Shown in pieces: positions 34,392-42,217 of a DNA stretch of 64,000 bases. Both the position numbers and the translations under genes were made by a program. The notes under the pieces were generated by a model that worked only from the letters and a program-made list of their open reading frames with translations, did no database searches and had not been told where the DNA came from. The stretch covers positions 1,116,001 through 1,180,000 of the forward strand of contig CAXXHM010000001.1 of NCBI GenBank assembly GCA_963664655.2. The letters run 5' to 3'. This stretch comes from Desulfospira sp963664655 (lineage in GTDB: Bacteria > Desulfobacterota > Desulfobacteria > Desulfobacterales > Desulfobacteraceae). The number at the start of each line of letters is the position of its first letter. Position 1 is the first letter of the stretch.

Positions 34392-35668
34392 ATCAGCCCT
34401 CCTTTTGAAGCCACGCGGTCTTCCCTAACGTTCATCTCACGGCCCATGGCCATCCTGATCTTGCGGGAAAGACTGGCCGAACGGACATCCGGATCAAGGG
34501 GCTGGCCCCCGCCGTTGACGCACCCGCCCGGGCAGCTCATGATTTCGATAAAGTGATAGTCCGCTTTTTTGGCCCGGACTTCTTCACAGAGTTTAGCGGC
34601 ATTTTCTAGGCCGCTGGCAACGGCCACCTTGACTTTTCCAAATCCCGGCACATCAATCTCTTTGGTGTTAATGCCCTGGGCCGTTCGCACCGGGGTGATA
34701 TCCGGATTTTGAAGGGGTTTACCGGACAGTTTTTCATAAGCCAGCCTTAAGGCGGCTTCCATAACACCGCCGCTGTTGCCGAAAATAGTGGCCGCGCCCG
34801 TGGACTGGCCTAAGGCAGGATCCGGTTCACGATCCGGAAGGGCGGCAAAATCAATGCCCGACCGTTTAATCATGTAGGCCAGCTCCCGGGTGGTGATGGT
34901 GGCATCAATATCCCTGAACCCTGAATCCGACATTTCCGGACGCAGCCCTTCATACTTTTTGGCAATACAGGGCATGATGGATACAGTATATATTTTTTCC
35001 GGTTTTGTATGGGTCTCATGGGCGCCATAGGTTTTGGCCAGGGGGCCAAGCATGCCGATGGGGGACTTACAGGTGGACACGTGGGGCAGCAGATCCGGAT
35101 AAAAGGACTCTACAAATTTTATCCACCCGGGACAGCAGGAGGTAAACTGGGGAAGGGGTTTGTCCTTTTCGGGTTTGGAGATCCGCTGAAGAAGTTCGGT
35201 GCCTTCTTCCATGATGGTCACATCAGCGGTGAACTCATTATCCCAGACAAAATCAAACCCAAGGGTCTTGAGAGCGGAATGCATCTTGCCGCCGGCATAG
35301 GTTCCCACCGGCTGCCCAAAACATTCGGCAAGCCCGTACCGGACAGCCGGAGCCGGCATGGACACGACTATGGTGTCCGGATCTTTGAGCTTGTTAAAAA
35401 TTTCATTGACATAGCTGACCCCTTCGTAAATGGCGCCGGCCGGGCAGTTGACCAGGCACTGTCCGCAGTTCATGCAGGCAGCCGGGTTGATTACCTGATG
35501 AATGCCGTCATCGTTAATGGCCTGAATGGCCCCTGTACCGCAATGACCTTCGCACTCGGCACAGGCAATGCATTTGGTGGCATCCACCTGGACAAAGAAA
35601 ATCGTGTCCGGATCCGTACCGGCCGGGGGGGCATTGTCGGCGTACATAACATTTTCCATTTCCTGCAT
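34388..35668 (-). CDS. hydA: Periplasmic [FeFe] hydrogenase large subunit
   Basis: Takes up or evolves H2 in the periplasm, passing electrons to c-type cytochromes. 426 residues: two N-terminal [4Fe-4S] clusters (CIACAECEGHC and CMNCGQCLVNCP), then H-cluster motifs L1 FTSCCPGW, L2 MPCIAKKYE and L3 MSCPGGCVNGGGQP. It lacks its own signal and is exported with the small subunit. AAGGAGG eight bases before ATG 35668 fixes the start. The assembly enzymes HydE, HydF and HydG are not in the window. Confidence 0.97.
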   Translation of the reverse strand: MQEMENVMYADNAPPAGTDPDTIFFVQVDATKCIACAECEGHCGTGAIQAINDDGIHQVINPAACMNCGQCLVNCPAGAIYEGVSYVNEIFNKLKDPDTIVVSMPAPAVRYGLAECFGQPVGTYAGGKMHSALKTLGFDFVWDNEFTADVTIMEEGTELLQRISKPEKDKPLPQFTSCCPGWIKFVESFYPDLLPHVSTCKSPIGMLGPLAKTYGAHETHTKPEKIYTVSIMPCIAKKYEGLRPEMSDSGFRDIDATITTRELAYMIKRSGIDFAALPDREPDPALGQSTGAATIFGNSGGVMEAALRLAYEKLSGKPLQNPDITPVRTAQGINTKEIDVPGFGKVKVAVASGLENAAKLCEEVRAKKADYHFIEIMSCPGGCVNGGGQPLDPDVRSASLSRKIRMAMGREMNVREDRVASKGGLI

Positions 35669-35697
35669 AGACGATTCCTCCTTAATGTTGGAAAGCT

Positions 35698-35729
35698 CTT
35701 GGCGGTTGGCTGTTCGCGGTTAGCGGGTG
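35698..35729. repeat. 7-bp tandem repeat locus
   Basis: TTGGCGG, TTGGCTG, TTCGCGG, TTAGCGG: four diverged units with period 7, directly before the tRNA-like stretch. Confidence 0.65.
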
Positions 35730-35780
35730 GCCTTCAAGCTTAGTTGGGGCGTGTCCCGGGTTCAAATCCCAAACCCGCCC
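35723..35780 (+). other. tRNA-like remnant without anticodon arm
   Basis: GCGGGT (35723) and ACCCGC (35773) can pair as an acceptor stem; inside are a D-arm-like AGCTTAGTTGG and a T-arm-like GGGTTCAAATCCC. Only 58 bases long with no anticodon arm, so not a working tRNA; perhaps a damaged gene or a chance match. Confidence 0.3.
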
Positions 35781-35831
35781 GGTTTGATGTCCTTTAGGGT
35801 ATGGCCATTGTTAAATATCCTCGGCGGGTTC

Positions 35832-36653
35832 TCAGGCCGCCATTTTGGGGACCAATGGACGGAATACCGCTTCCATGACCCCGTGAATCCGTTGGGCTTC
35901 ATCCTCAGAGCCGACAAACCCGGCCCAGCAGTCCCAGGCCTGATTTTCCTTGTCTAAGCCGGCATGCTCAATCCGTGCGAACAGATCGGTCTGCTCGTGT
36001 TCAAAAATGCAGTCAAACATGACCACCAGCCGGACCAGGCGGCTTTCATCAAATTTCCCGCCCTGGTCCTGATAGGCTCTGAAAAGCGTGTCCCTGACCA
36101 GGGGATAAATATAGGTTCTGAAAACCTGGAGGCGTTTGGGCAGCCTGGCCATGACCCAGTCATGATTAATGGTGGACAGCCGGCTGTACAACCGGTCTTT
36201 TTGTTCCTTTACAGAAGCCTTAATTTTGTTTTTCAAATCTTGGACAAAGGTGTTTCCCTCTTTTGGGAGATAGGCTTCGCGCCACTGGGAAAGCGCCTGT
36301 TCAAGGGCGTCGATAAACGCCTTGTCCGGTATATGTTCCCCAAGTCTGGCGGAATCAAGCTCAAGATGATCATCCAGATCCAGCAGTTCTATCTTGAGGC
36401 CGAAATCCCAGATCTGCCCGTTGTCATCCCGGGTCTGATCCTTTTCAAGCCAGGCGCATTGAACCTTTGTGTTACCATGTTCATCAGCCAGGACCCTGAG
36501 GCCAAAGGGAGCGCAGACCCCGGGGCGAACTTTAAATAATCCCCTGGGGTGAAGGTCAAAGACACTGGGGACCTGGTATTTGGGCTGATAAATAACGAAA
36601 AAACCTTGTGGAATCCTCATAGCAAAACAAACCTTTCCCTGATATGTGCGCAA
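35832..36653 (-). CDS. Hypothetical protein
   Basis: I do not recognise this 273-residue protein. No signal peptide, no membrane spans, no Walker or zinc motifs. An N-terminal beta-rich part (FFVIYQPKYQVPSVFDLHP) with mention-worthy WDFGLKIELLDLDDHLELD, then a helical C-terminal half with a charged segment (KNKIKASVKEQKDRLYSRL). A start at the internal ATG 36620 (MRIPQGFF) is equally possible. It stands alone between hydA and the flavin reductase-like gene. Confidence 0.6.
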   Translation of the reverse strand: MRTYQGKVCFAMRIPQGFFVIYQPKYQVPSVFDLHPRGLFKVRPGVCAPFGLRVLADEHGNTKVQCAWLEKDQTRDDNGQIWDFGLKIELLDLDDHLELDSARLGEHIPDKAFIDALEQALSQWREAYLPKEGNTFVQDLKNKIKASVKEQKDRLYSRLSTINHDWVMARLPKRLQVFRTYIYPLVRDTLFRAYQDQGGKFDESRLVRLVVMFDCIFEHEQTDLFARIEHAGLDKENQAWDCWAGFVGSEDEAQRIHGVMEAVFRPLVPKMAA

Positions 36654-36940
36654 ATATCCGGATTAAAGAACGCAGGACTGTCTGCGGTCTTAAGGTACCG
36701 GATCTTATGCGACCATAATTTCAGGACCAATTCAGGCTTACGATAAAGACACCTCTGTCATGATTGACACTTTCAAACCATGATGGTAAGGAAGGAAAGC
36801 ACCTGTACGCCACCAACGGCATGCAGGCGCTTGCCCAAAAGGGGAGGCCGTACTGCTTCTTGACCGGATCGCTTTACTGCCTTCCCTTTCTTTTTTTATC
36901 TCAACCTGTACAATTTTACATAAACGTTCATCCCAACAAT
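36654..36940. other. Non-coding region with structured segment
   Basis: Around 36803-36860 GTACG...CGTAC arms enclose GGC-GCTT-GCC and GCCC-AAAA-GGGG hairpins, and a T-run follows at 36891 on the plus strand. It might encode a small RNA or be the leader of the hypothetical gene. I found no matching RNA family. Confidence 0.3.
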
Positions 36941-36983
36941 AAAAAAAGCCAAGAATTCCCATAAACATCAGGCCTTCTTGGCT
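36941..36983 (-). terminator. Intrinsic terminator after the flavin reductase-like gene
   Basis: Arms AGCCAAGAA (36947-36955) and TTCTTGGCT (36975-36983) pair perfectly, with seven T on the minus-strand 3' side. It serves the gene at 37127-37732. Confidence 0.85.
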
Positions 36984-37126
36984 TATCTACAATCAAATTA
37001 ACTATGGTTTAGTACAGTGCGATTTCGATCACACCCGTTTTGGATAAAAACCATACTCCAGGGCGCATTTGCTTGTCAAGGCCAAACTTGGGCCTTGACC
37101 TTAAATTTTCATCTGCTTTTTTCTAT

Positions 37127-37732
37127 TTACTCATACGCCGGGGCCAGGGGATCCTTTCCGTCGGGAAACATGGCGCCGAAGGGATCGCTCTGATCCAGGT
37201 CGGCAGCGGTGCAGTAATGCATGCCTTTTTTGCCGCCGGTCATCATGAGCGGGCAGGCTTTTTTCAAGTCCAGCCGGCCATCCGGGGTCAGGCAGTCGTC
37301 ATCCACCTCAAGCCTTGTCACCTTTCCCATGATCAGGGTATACCCTTCTCCTTCATGAAATCCGGCAAGCTGGCATTCCATCCAGGCATAAGCCCCCTCA
37401 ATACCGGGCGCTTTAATGGTATGCGAGGGTCTTGGGGTAAGGTTTGCCAGTTCAAACTCATCTTCTTCGGGCCTGGAAAATCGGGCCGTGGGAATGACCT
37501 TGTCCACAAAGCTTTTTCCGGCAAGGTTGACCACAAATTCCCGGGTGTCCCGGATATTGACCAGGGTATCCCTTTTCCGGGCCGAGGCAAGGCAGATCAG
37601 GTCCAGGGGCCTTAGCACCGGCATGATGCATGAATAAGGTGCAATATTGTTGATCCCTTCCTGGCTGCACGTGGAAATAAAGGCCACCGGAAGGGGAAAG
37701 AATCCTTCTCTCATAAGGGGTTTGAATATCAT
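37127..37732 (-). CDS. Flavin reductase-like FMN-binding protein
   Basis: 201 residues of the split-barrel flavin reductase (DIM6/NTAB) family, whose members bind FMN and pass electrons from NAD(P)H or serve as flavoredoxins. Seen: FPLPVAFISTCSQEGINNIAPYS at the N-terminus (FMN phosphate loop) and REFVVNLAGKSFVDKV, family landmarks. A Cys occurs in PYSCIM. Its redox partner is not apparent. Single gene ended by its own terminator. Confidence 0.85.
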   Translation of the reverse strand: MIFKPLMREGFFPLPVAFISTCSQEGINNIAPYSCIMPVLRPLDLICLASARKRDTLVNIRDTREFVVNLAGKSFVDKVIPTARFSRPEEDEFELANLTPRPSHTIKAPGIEGAYAWMECQLAGFHEGEGYTLIMGKVTRLEVDDDCLTPDGRLDLKKACPLMMTGGKKGMHYCTAADLDQSDPFGAMFPDGKDPLAPAYE

Positions 37733-37950
37733 ACAGAATCTCCTTTTTAAGGGGCTTAACGATTAAAATGGCCATTACCCGTTCCTGCCCGCTCACAGGC
37801 GTGGACGGTTGCCCGGTTCATATCGATCTGTCCAGCCGATTCTTCGGTTGTCATCCCCCGCTTCATGCGAAGATTCATTATACCGTTCATACCTTAAAGG
37901 TCACGAACCGGACCGTCAATAAAAATACCCGAACCCGTTCCACCAAGCAT
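37733..37950. other. Spacer between divergent genes
   Basis: Non-coding; contains the upstream side of the flavin reductase-like gene. Nothing further recognised. Confidence 0.4.
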
Positions 37951-37979
37951 TTGACAAAGAGTCAAGATGTCCTTATATT
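37951..37979 (+). promoter_or_regulatory. Sigma-70 promoter of trxA-trxB-bamD
   Basis: TTGACA at 37951-37956, 17-base spacer, TATATT at 37974-37979; about 30 bases from the trxA start after allowing for the transcription start. Confidence 0.85.
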
Positions 37980-38016
37980 TACGGACAATTTGAACCCTAA
38001 TCACAAAGGATAAATC

Positions 38017-38343
38017 ATGTCAGAAAATATCATTGAACTCCAGGACGACGAATTCGAAGAAAAGGTATTAAAATCTGAGAAACCCGTGATGGTGGATTTC
38101 TGGGCCCCCTGGTGTGGCCCCTGCAAAGCCATTGCCCCTACGGTTGAGGCCCTTGAGGCAGAATTCGGAGATAAAATGACCTTTGTCAAAGTCAATGTGG
38201 ATGACAATCCGGTCAGCCCCAGCAAATACGGGGTTCAGGCCATTCCTACCCTGATCTTTTTCAAGGGCGGAGAAATTGCCGAGCAGATCGTGGGAATGGT
38301 GGCCAGGGAAAAACTTGAGGAAACCATTAAAGGACTGGTATAG
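38017..38343 (+). CDS. trxA: Thioredoxin
   Basis: Small dithiol reductant of the cytoplasm. 108 residues, normal length, with active site WAPWCGPCK and the conserved cis-Pro region QAIPTLIFFKGG. Followed after 11 bases by its reductase, so enzyme and substrate are made together. A ribosome-binding site AAAGGA lies before the ATG. Confidence 0.97.
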   Translation: MSENIIELQDDEFEEKVLKSEKPVMVDFWAPWCGPCKAIAPTVEALEAEFGDKMTFVKVNVDDNPVSPSKYGVQAIPTLIFFKGGEIAEQIVGMVAREKLEETIKGLV

Positions 38344-38354
38344 GAGATTATCCC

Positions 38355-39275
38355 ATGGCGGATTATGACCTTGTCATCATCGGCTCCGGTCCGGCCGGAC
38401 TGACGGCCGGTCTTTACGCCGCAAGGGCCCGCATGAATGTGCTGGTTCTGGAAAAGGCGGTGCCTGGCGGACAGATCCTGGTCACGGACTGGGTGGAAAA
38501 TTACCCGGGATTTCCCGAAGGGATCTCAGGATACGATCTGGCAGAAAAAATCAAAGACCAGGCCCTGGGCCTCGGGCTTAAAATCGAGACGGCTGAAGTC
38601 CACTCCCTTGAGCTGAGCCCGGAATCAAAACAAATTATTCTCAAAGACAAAACCATCACGGCCAAGGCCTTAATTATCGCCTCGGGTGCTTCTCCTAGAA
38701 AGCTGGGCATCGGAGAAGAAAAATACATGGGCAAGGGTGTTTCTTTTTGCGCCACCTGCGACGGGCCGTTTTTCAGGGATAAAACCGTTGTGGCCGTGGG
38801 CGGCGGGGATACGGCTGTTCAGGAATCGGTCTTTTTGACCAAATTTGCCAAAAAAGTCTACCTGGTCCACCGCAGAGATGAGCTGCGGGCGGCCAAAATC
38901 CTTCAGGAAAGGGCCTTTGCCAACGACAAAATCGAGATGGTCTGGGACTCGGTGGCCACCGGGCTGGACGGGTTCTTCGGGGTTGAAGGGGTCAAGGTAA
39001 AAAACCTTAAAACCAACGAGGAAAAAACCCTTGAAGCAAACGGTTGCTTTATCTGGGTGGGAATTGAACCCAATGCCGATTTTATTAACGGCCAGGTGGA
39101 AACCGATCCCTACGGATTTATCATCGCTGATGCCCGCATGCAGACCAGTGTGCCCGGCGTTTTTGCCGCCGGGGATGTCCGAAACACCCCGCTGCGCCAG
39201 ATTGCCACCGCCGTGGGCGATGCAGCCATTGCTGCCGTTTCGGCCGAACATTATATCGAGAATTTAAATTCATGA
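38355..39275 (+). CDS. trxB: Thioredoxin reductase
   Basis: FAD enzyme that reduces TrxA with NADPH. 306 residues: FAD-binding GSGPAGLTAGLYAARA, redox-active CATCDG, nucleotide-binding GGGDTAVQES, the HRRDELRA segment that favours NADPH, and C-terminal GVFAAGDVR. Its stop overlaps the bamD start by 4 bases. Confidence 0.97.
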   Translation: MADYDLVIIGSGPAGLTAGLYAARARMNVLVLEKAVPGGQILVTDWVENYPGFPEGISGYDLAEKIKDQALGLGLKIETAEVHSLELSPESKQIILKDKTITAKALIIASGASPRKLGIGEEKYMGKGVSFCATCDGPFFRDKTVVAVGGGDTAVQESVFLTKFAKKVYLVHRRDELRAAKILQERAFANDKIEMVWDSVATGLDGFFGVEGVKVKNLKTNEEKTLEANGCFIWVGIEPNADFINGQVETDPYGFIIADARMQTSVPGVFAAGDVRNTPLRQIATAVGDAAIAAVSAEHYIENLNS

Positions 39276-39952
39276 AAAATTTATTTCTAGTCCTGATCCT
39301 GGCCTTTTTTATGTCCGGCTGCTCCCTGTTTGAAGACAGTGACCAGCAGATGAACAAAAATGCCGAACAGCTGGCCGCAGAAGGGGCCGAAGAATTTCTT
39401 GATGAAAATTACAAAGAGGCCATCAAAGCCTATACCGACCTTAAAGACTGGTATCCGTTTTCAAAATACGCCATCCTGGCTGAGCTGAAAATCGCCGATT
39501 CCCATTTTCATCTTGAAGAGTATGCCGAAGCCATTGCGTCATATGAAAATTTTGAAAAACTCCATCCCAGAAACGAGGCCGTCCCTTACATCATCAACCA
39601 GATCGGCCTTTGCTGGTTCAACCAGATCAAGAGCACAGACCGGGATGCCTCTCCGGCCCGGAACGCCAAAGAACAGTTCCAGCGACTTTTGGACCAGTAC
39701 CCGGACAATGCCGAGTATGGGGAAAAGGCCAGGGAAAATATCCAGAAATGCATTGATGATATGGCGGCCCACGAGCTTTATGTGGCTGACTTTTATTTAA
39801 AGACCAAAAAATACAAATCAGCCCTTAAACGGTATGAATACATTGTAGAGACTTACCCGGGTTCAGACCAGGGTGAGGCTGCCGCAAAAAAAATACCCGA
39901 ATGCACCTCGCTTGCGGCCGAACAGGAGCTTGCAAAGAAAGAGGAAAAATAA
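39272..39952 (+). CDS. bamD: Outer-membrane assembly lipoprotein BamD
   Basis: Part of the BAM complex that inserts beta-barrel proteins in the outer membrane. 226 residues; signal peptide with lipobox MSGC (Cys17), then TPR-like repeats (AEQLAAEGAEEFLDENYKEAIKAYTDLKDWYPFSKYA). The LNxAxxxQYPDNAEYG-type stretch near 145 and the final RYEYIVETYPGS repeat fit BamD/YfiO. Translationally coupled to trxB, an unusual but tidy link of redox and envelope functions. Confidence 0.9.
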   Translation: MKNLFLVLILAFFMSGCSLFEDSDQQMNKNAEQLAAEGAEEFLDENYKEAIKAYTDLKDWYPFSKYAILAELKIADSHFHLEEYAEAIASYENFEKLHPRNEAVPYIINQIGLCWFNQIKSTDRDASPARNAKEQFQRLLDQYPDNAEYGEKARENIQKCIDDMAAHELYVADFYLKTKKYKSALKRYEYIVETYPGSDQGEAAAKKIPECTSLAAEQELAKKEEK

Positions 39953-40044
39953 TTTTTACTTTACTTTTTTTTCAAGCTGATGTATTAACTTCGGGTTATT
40001 TTGTCATGGAATAAAAAAGAGCTTTGTGCCAAGGAGTATAAACA

Positions 40045-40239
40045 ATGTCTAAAGAATGCGCCATTTGCGGAAAAAGACCCATGGTCGGCCACAATGTCAG
40101 CCATGCCCACAACCTGAATAAAAGAAGATTTAACCCCAACCTTCAAAGGGTTCGTGCCGTTATCAAACCCGGATGCGTCAGAAAAATAGACGTTTGCACC
40201 AGCTGCATCAAGGCCGGCAAAGTAACCAAAGCATCTTAA
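40045..40239 (+). CDS. rpmB: 50S ribosomal protein L28
   Basis: 64 residues, full length for short L28. Cys pairs CAICGK and CTSCIK form the zinc-ribbon version (C+ form) of L28; HNVSHAHNLNKRRFNPNLQ is the rRNA-binding core. AAGGAG precedes the ATG. The palindromic repeat begins 3 bases after the stop. Confidence 0.96.
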   Translation: MSKECAICGKRPMVGHNVSHAHNLNKRRFNPNLQRVRAVIKPGCVRKIDVCTSCIKAGKVTKAS

Positions 40240-40242
40240 TTG

Positions 40243-40388
40243 GTGTTTGAACGAAAAGTCACCCATCTGCTGCGTTGCAAAAAAATTTGCAATCCTCACA
40301 ACCCTTAAGGTTGCTCCGGTTGCAATTTTTTTTGCGCCTTGCATCTGGGCAACTTTTCGCCCAAACACGAGTTTACGTTCAGACACTA
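40243..40388. repeat. Dispersed palindromic element, copy C
   Basis: Best preserved copy: starts GTGTTTGAACGAAAAGTCAC, inner GGTTGTGAGG-type arms around CTTAAGG, ends GCAACTTTTCGCCCAAACAC plus the extra ~20-base tail (TTCAGACACTA). It follows the rpmB stop codon by 3 bases. Confidence 0.9.
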
Positions 40389-40443
40389 ATTAGGCTGGTC
40401 AGCTGAAGGGTCTGATTTCCAACAGCCGACAAGATAAAAATCT

Positions 40444-40478
40444 AAAAGACCGGGGGAATAATCACCCACCGGTCTTTT
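40444..40478. terminator. Intrinsic terminator after rpmB
   Basis: AAAAGACCGG / CCGGTCTTTT with an inner GGG/CCC; A-run and T-run make it work in both directions, closing rpmB and shielding it from the opposite strand. Confidence 0.85.
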
Positions 40479-40497
40479 GCTGTTTGTATGGAAGCGT

Positions 40498-40530
40498 TTA
40501 GCTGTTAGCCATTAGCTTTTAGCTGTCAGG
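40498..40530. repeat. 7-bp tandem repeat locus
   Basis: TTAGCTG, TTAGCCA, TTAGCTT, TTAGCTG, TCAGGCG. Same TTAGCNN family as at 47035. Confidence 0.75.
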
Positions 40531-40604
40531 CGTTGAAAGAAACAAGAGATTTAAATCCACGCTCTCTTGTTTCTTGTATCAAGTTTCCAGTTTCTTGAAC
40601 CCCG

Positions 40605-40726
40605 GTATGGGCGAGAATTTGCCCATATGCAAGGCGCAAAGAATTCCAAGACCGGAGCGTACTTTTGTACGTGAGGATCTTGGAATTCTGCAGCAACGCA
40701 GCAGATGTGTGAATTGTCGTCCATAC
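40605..40726. repeat. Dispersed palindromic element, variant copy E
   Basis: Ends GTATGGGCGAGAATTTGCCC and its imperfect complement, with the shared core CTGCAGCAACGCAGCAGATG, GTACGTGAGGAT and GGAGCGTAC. It runs right up to the phoH-like stop codon (40727-40729) with no gap. Confidence 0.8.
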
Positions 40727-42052
40727 CTATAAAATCTTTGAGGCCAGCTCTGCCAGTTCCGACCGCTCCCCCTTCTCCAGATTTATATGGGCATAAAGCC
40801 TCTGCCCCTTCATCTTCTCGATAATAAAGGCCAGGCCATTGGTCTGGCTGTCCAGGTAAGGATGGTCAATCTGGAAAATATCCCCGGTAAACACGATTTT
40901 GGTCCCTTCCCCTGCCCTGGTGATAATGGTTTTCACCTCGTGGGGGGTCAGGTTCTGGGCCTCATCCACGATAAAAAAGACCCGGACAATGCTCCGTCCC
41001 CGGATATATGAAATCGGGGTGATCACGATCTTTTCTTCTTCAATGAGTTCATTTATCCGTTTGGACTCACTGTTTCCCTCGTTAAGAAAATTCTGAAGCA
41101 CGGACAGGTTATCGTACAGGGGCTGCATATAAGGGTCCAGCTTGGAGGCCACATCCCCGGGCAGATACCCCAGATCTTTGTTGCTTAAGGGGACCACCGG
41201 CCTTGCCACAAAAATCTGGCGGTAATACCGTTTCCGGGCCAGGGCAGCCGCCAGGGCCAGCAGGGTTTTTCCGGTACCGGCCTTGCCGGATATCGTCACC
41301 AGGGGAATATCCGGGTTGAGCATGGCATTTAAGGCAAAGGCCTGTTCAGCGTTCCGGGGCTTGATCCCGGAACAGACCTGGGGCTGGACCAGCTTAATGA
41401 TCCGGTCATTGCCGTCCACCCATGCCAGGGCTGATTTGGAACCGTTTTTCAGGATCACATTTTCATTGATTAAAAATTCCCGGTCTGTTTCAAGATTATC
41501 GCAGGAGGTTTCATAGGGTTTGGCATAAAGCTCATCAAAGGTTTCGGCGCTGACGTTTTCAACGGTTCTTAAGCCCGTATAGATGTCCGAAGGGTTTTCA
41601 ACAAATTTGGAGTTGTAATTCTCCGTTTTCAGCCCGATGGACCTGGCCCGCAGCCGCAAATTAACGTCCTTGGTCACAAAGACCACATTCTTGAAATCAT
41701 GCTGTTTGGCAATCACATAGGCAATGTTCATGATTTTGATGTCAGGGGTGATTTCATTGAAATTTTCTTTGATCTTCTGATCGATTTCCATGTCCAGGCG
41801 GATGGAGATGGTCCCTTCTCCGTTTTCAATGGGCGCGCCGCCGTTGAGCATTTTATCCCCGGACAGGGCGTCCAGGGTTCTTAAAAAATCCCGGGCATTG
41901 GCGTTAATAATGTTGTTTCCTTTTTTAAATTTATCCAGCTCTTCAATGACGATGATGGGAATATAAATATCATTGTCTTTGAACTGATGGATACAGGAGC
42001 TGTCATGAAGGATGACATTGGTGTCCAGGATAAAAATTTTTTTCATACGCAT
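40727..42052 (-). CDS. PIN-PhoH protein (PhoH2-like ribonuclease/helicase)
   Basis: 441 residues with two domains: an N-terminal PIN nuclease (about 1-150, acidic start IFILDTNVILHD, VFVTKDVNLRLRA) and a C-terminal PhoH ATPase with Walker A SGKAGTGKTLLALA and Walker B FFIVDEAQNLTPHEVK. PhoH2 proteins unwind and cut RNA. The start at 42052 is one of two close ATG codons (MRMKK). Downstream end of the long minus-strand gene run; its stop meets the palindromic repeat. Confidence 0.9.
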   Translation of the reverse strand: MRMKKIFILDTNVILHDSSCIHQFKDNDIYIPIIVIEELDKFKKGNNIINANARDFLRTLDALSGDKMLNGGAPIENGEGTISIRLDMEIDQKIKENFNEITPDIKIMNIAYVIAKQHDFKNVVFVTKDVNLRLRARSIGLKTENYNSKFVENPSDIYTGLRTVENVSAETFDELYAKPYETSCDNLETDREFLINENVILKNGSKSALAWVDGNDRIIKLVQPQVCSGIKPRNAEQAFALNAMLNPDIPLVTISGKAGTGKTLLALAAALARKRYYRQIFVARPVVPLSNKDLGYLPGDVASKLDPYMQPLYDNLSVLQNFLNEGNSESKRINELIEEEKIVITPISYIRGRSIVRVFFIVDEAQNLTPHEVKTIITRAGEGTKIVFTGDIFQIDHPYLDSQTNGLAFIIEKMKGQRLYAHINLEKGERSELAELASKIL

Positions 42053-42217
42053 CTCCGTTAAGGGTTGGCGTCACGGCCTGACCGGTGATAACCACAGGTT
42101 TTGTCCGGGACAGTAAATGGCAAGCCGCCCCGGGTTCCTCCAGGGCAGTTTTTACCTAGGACCTATAAGAAATGATGGCGCATTTGTAAATACAGTGCCC
42201 GGCATGTTCATAAAATC

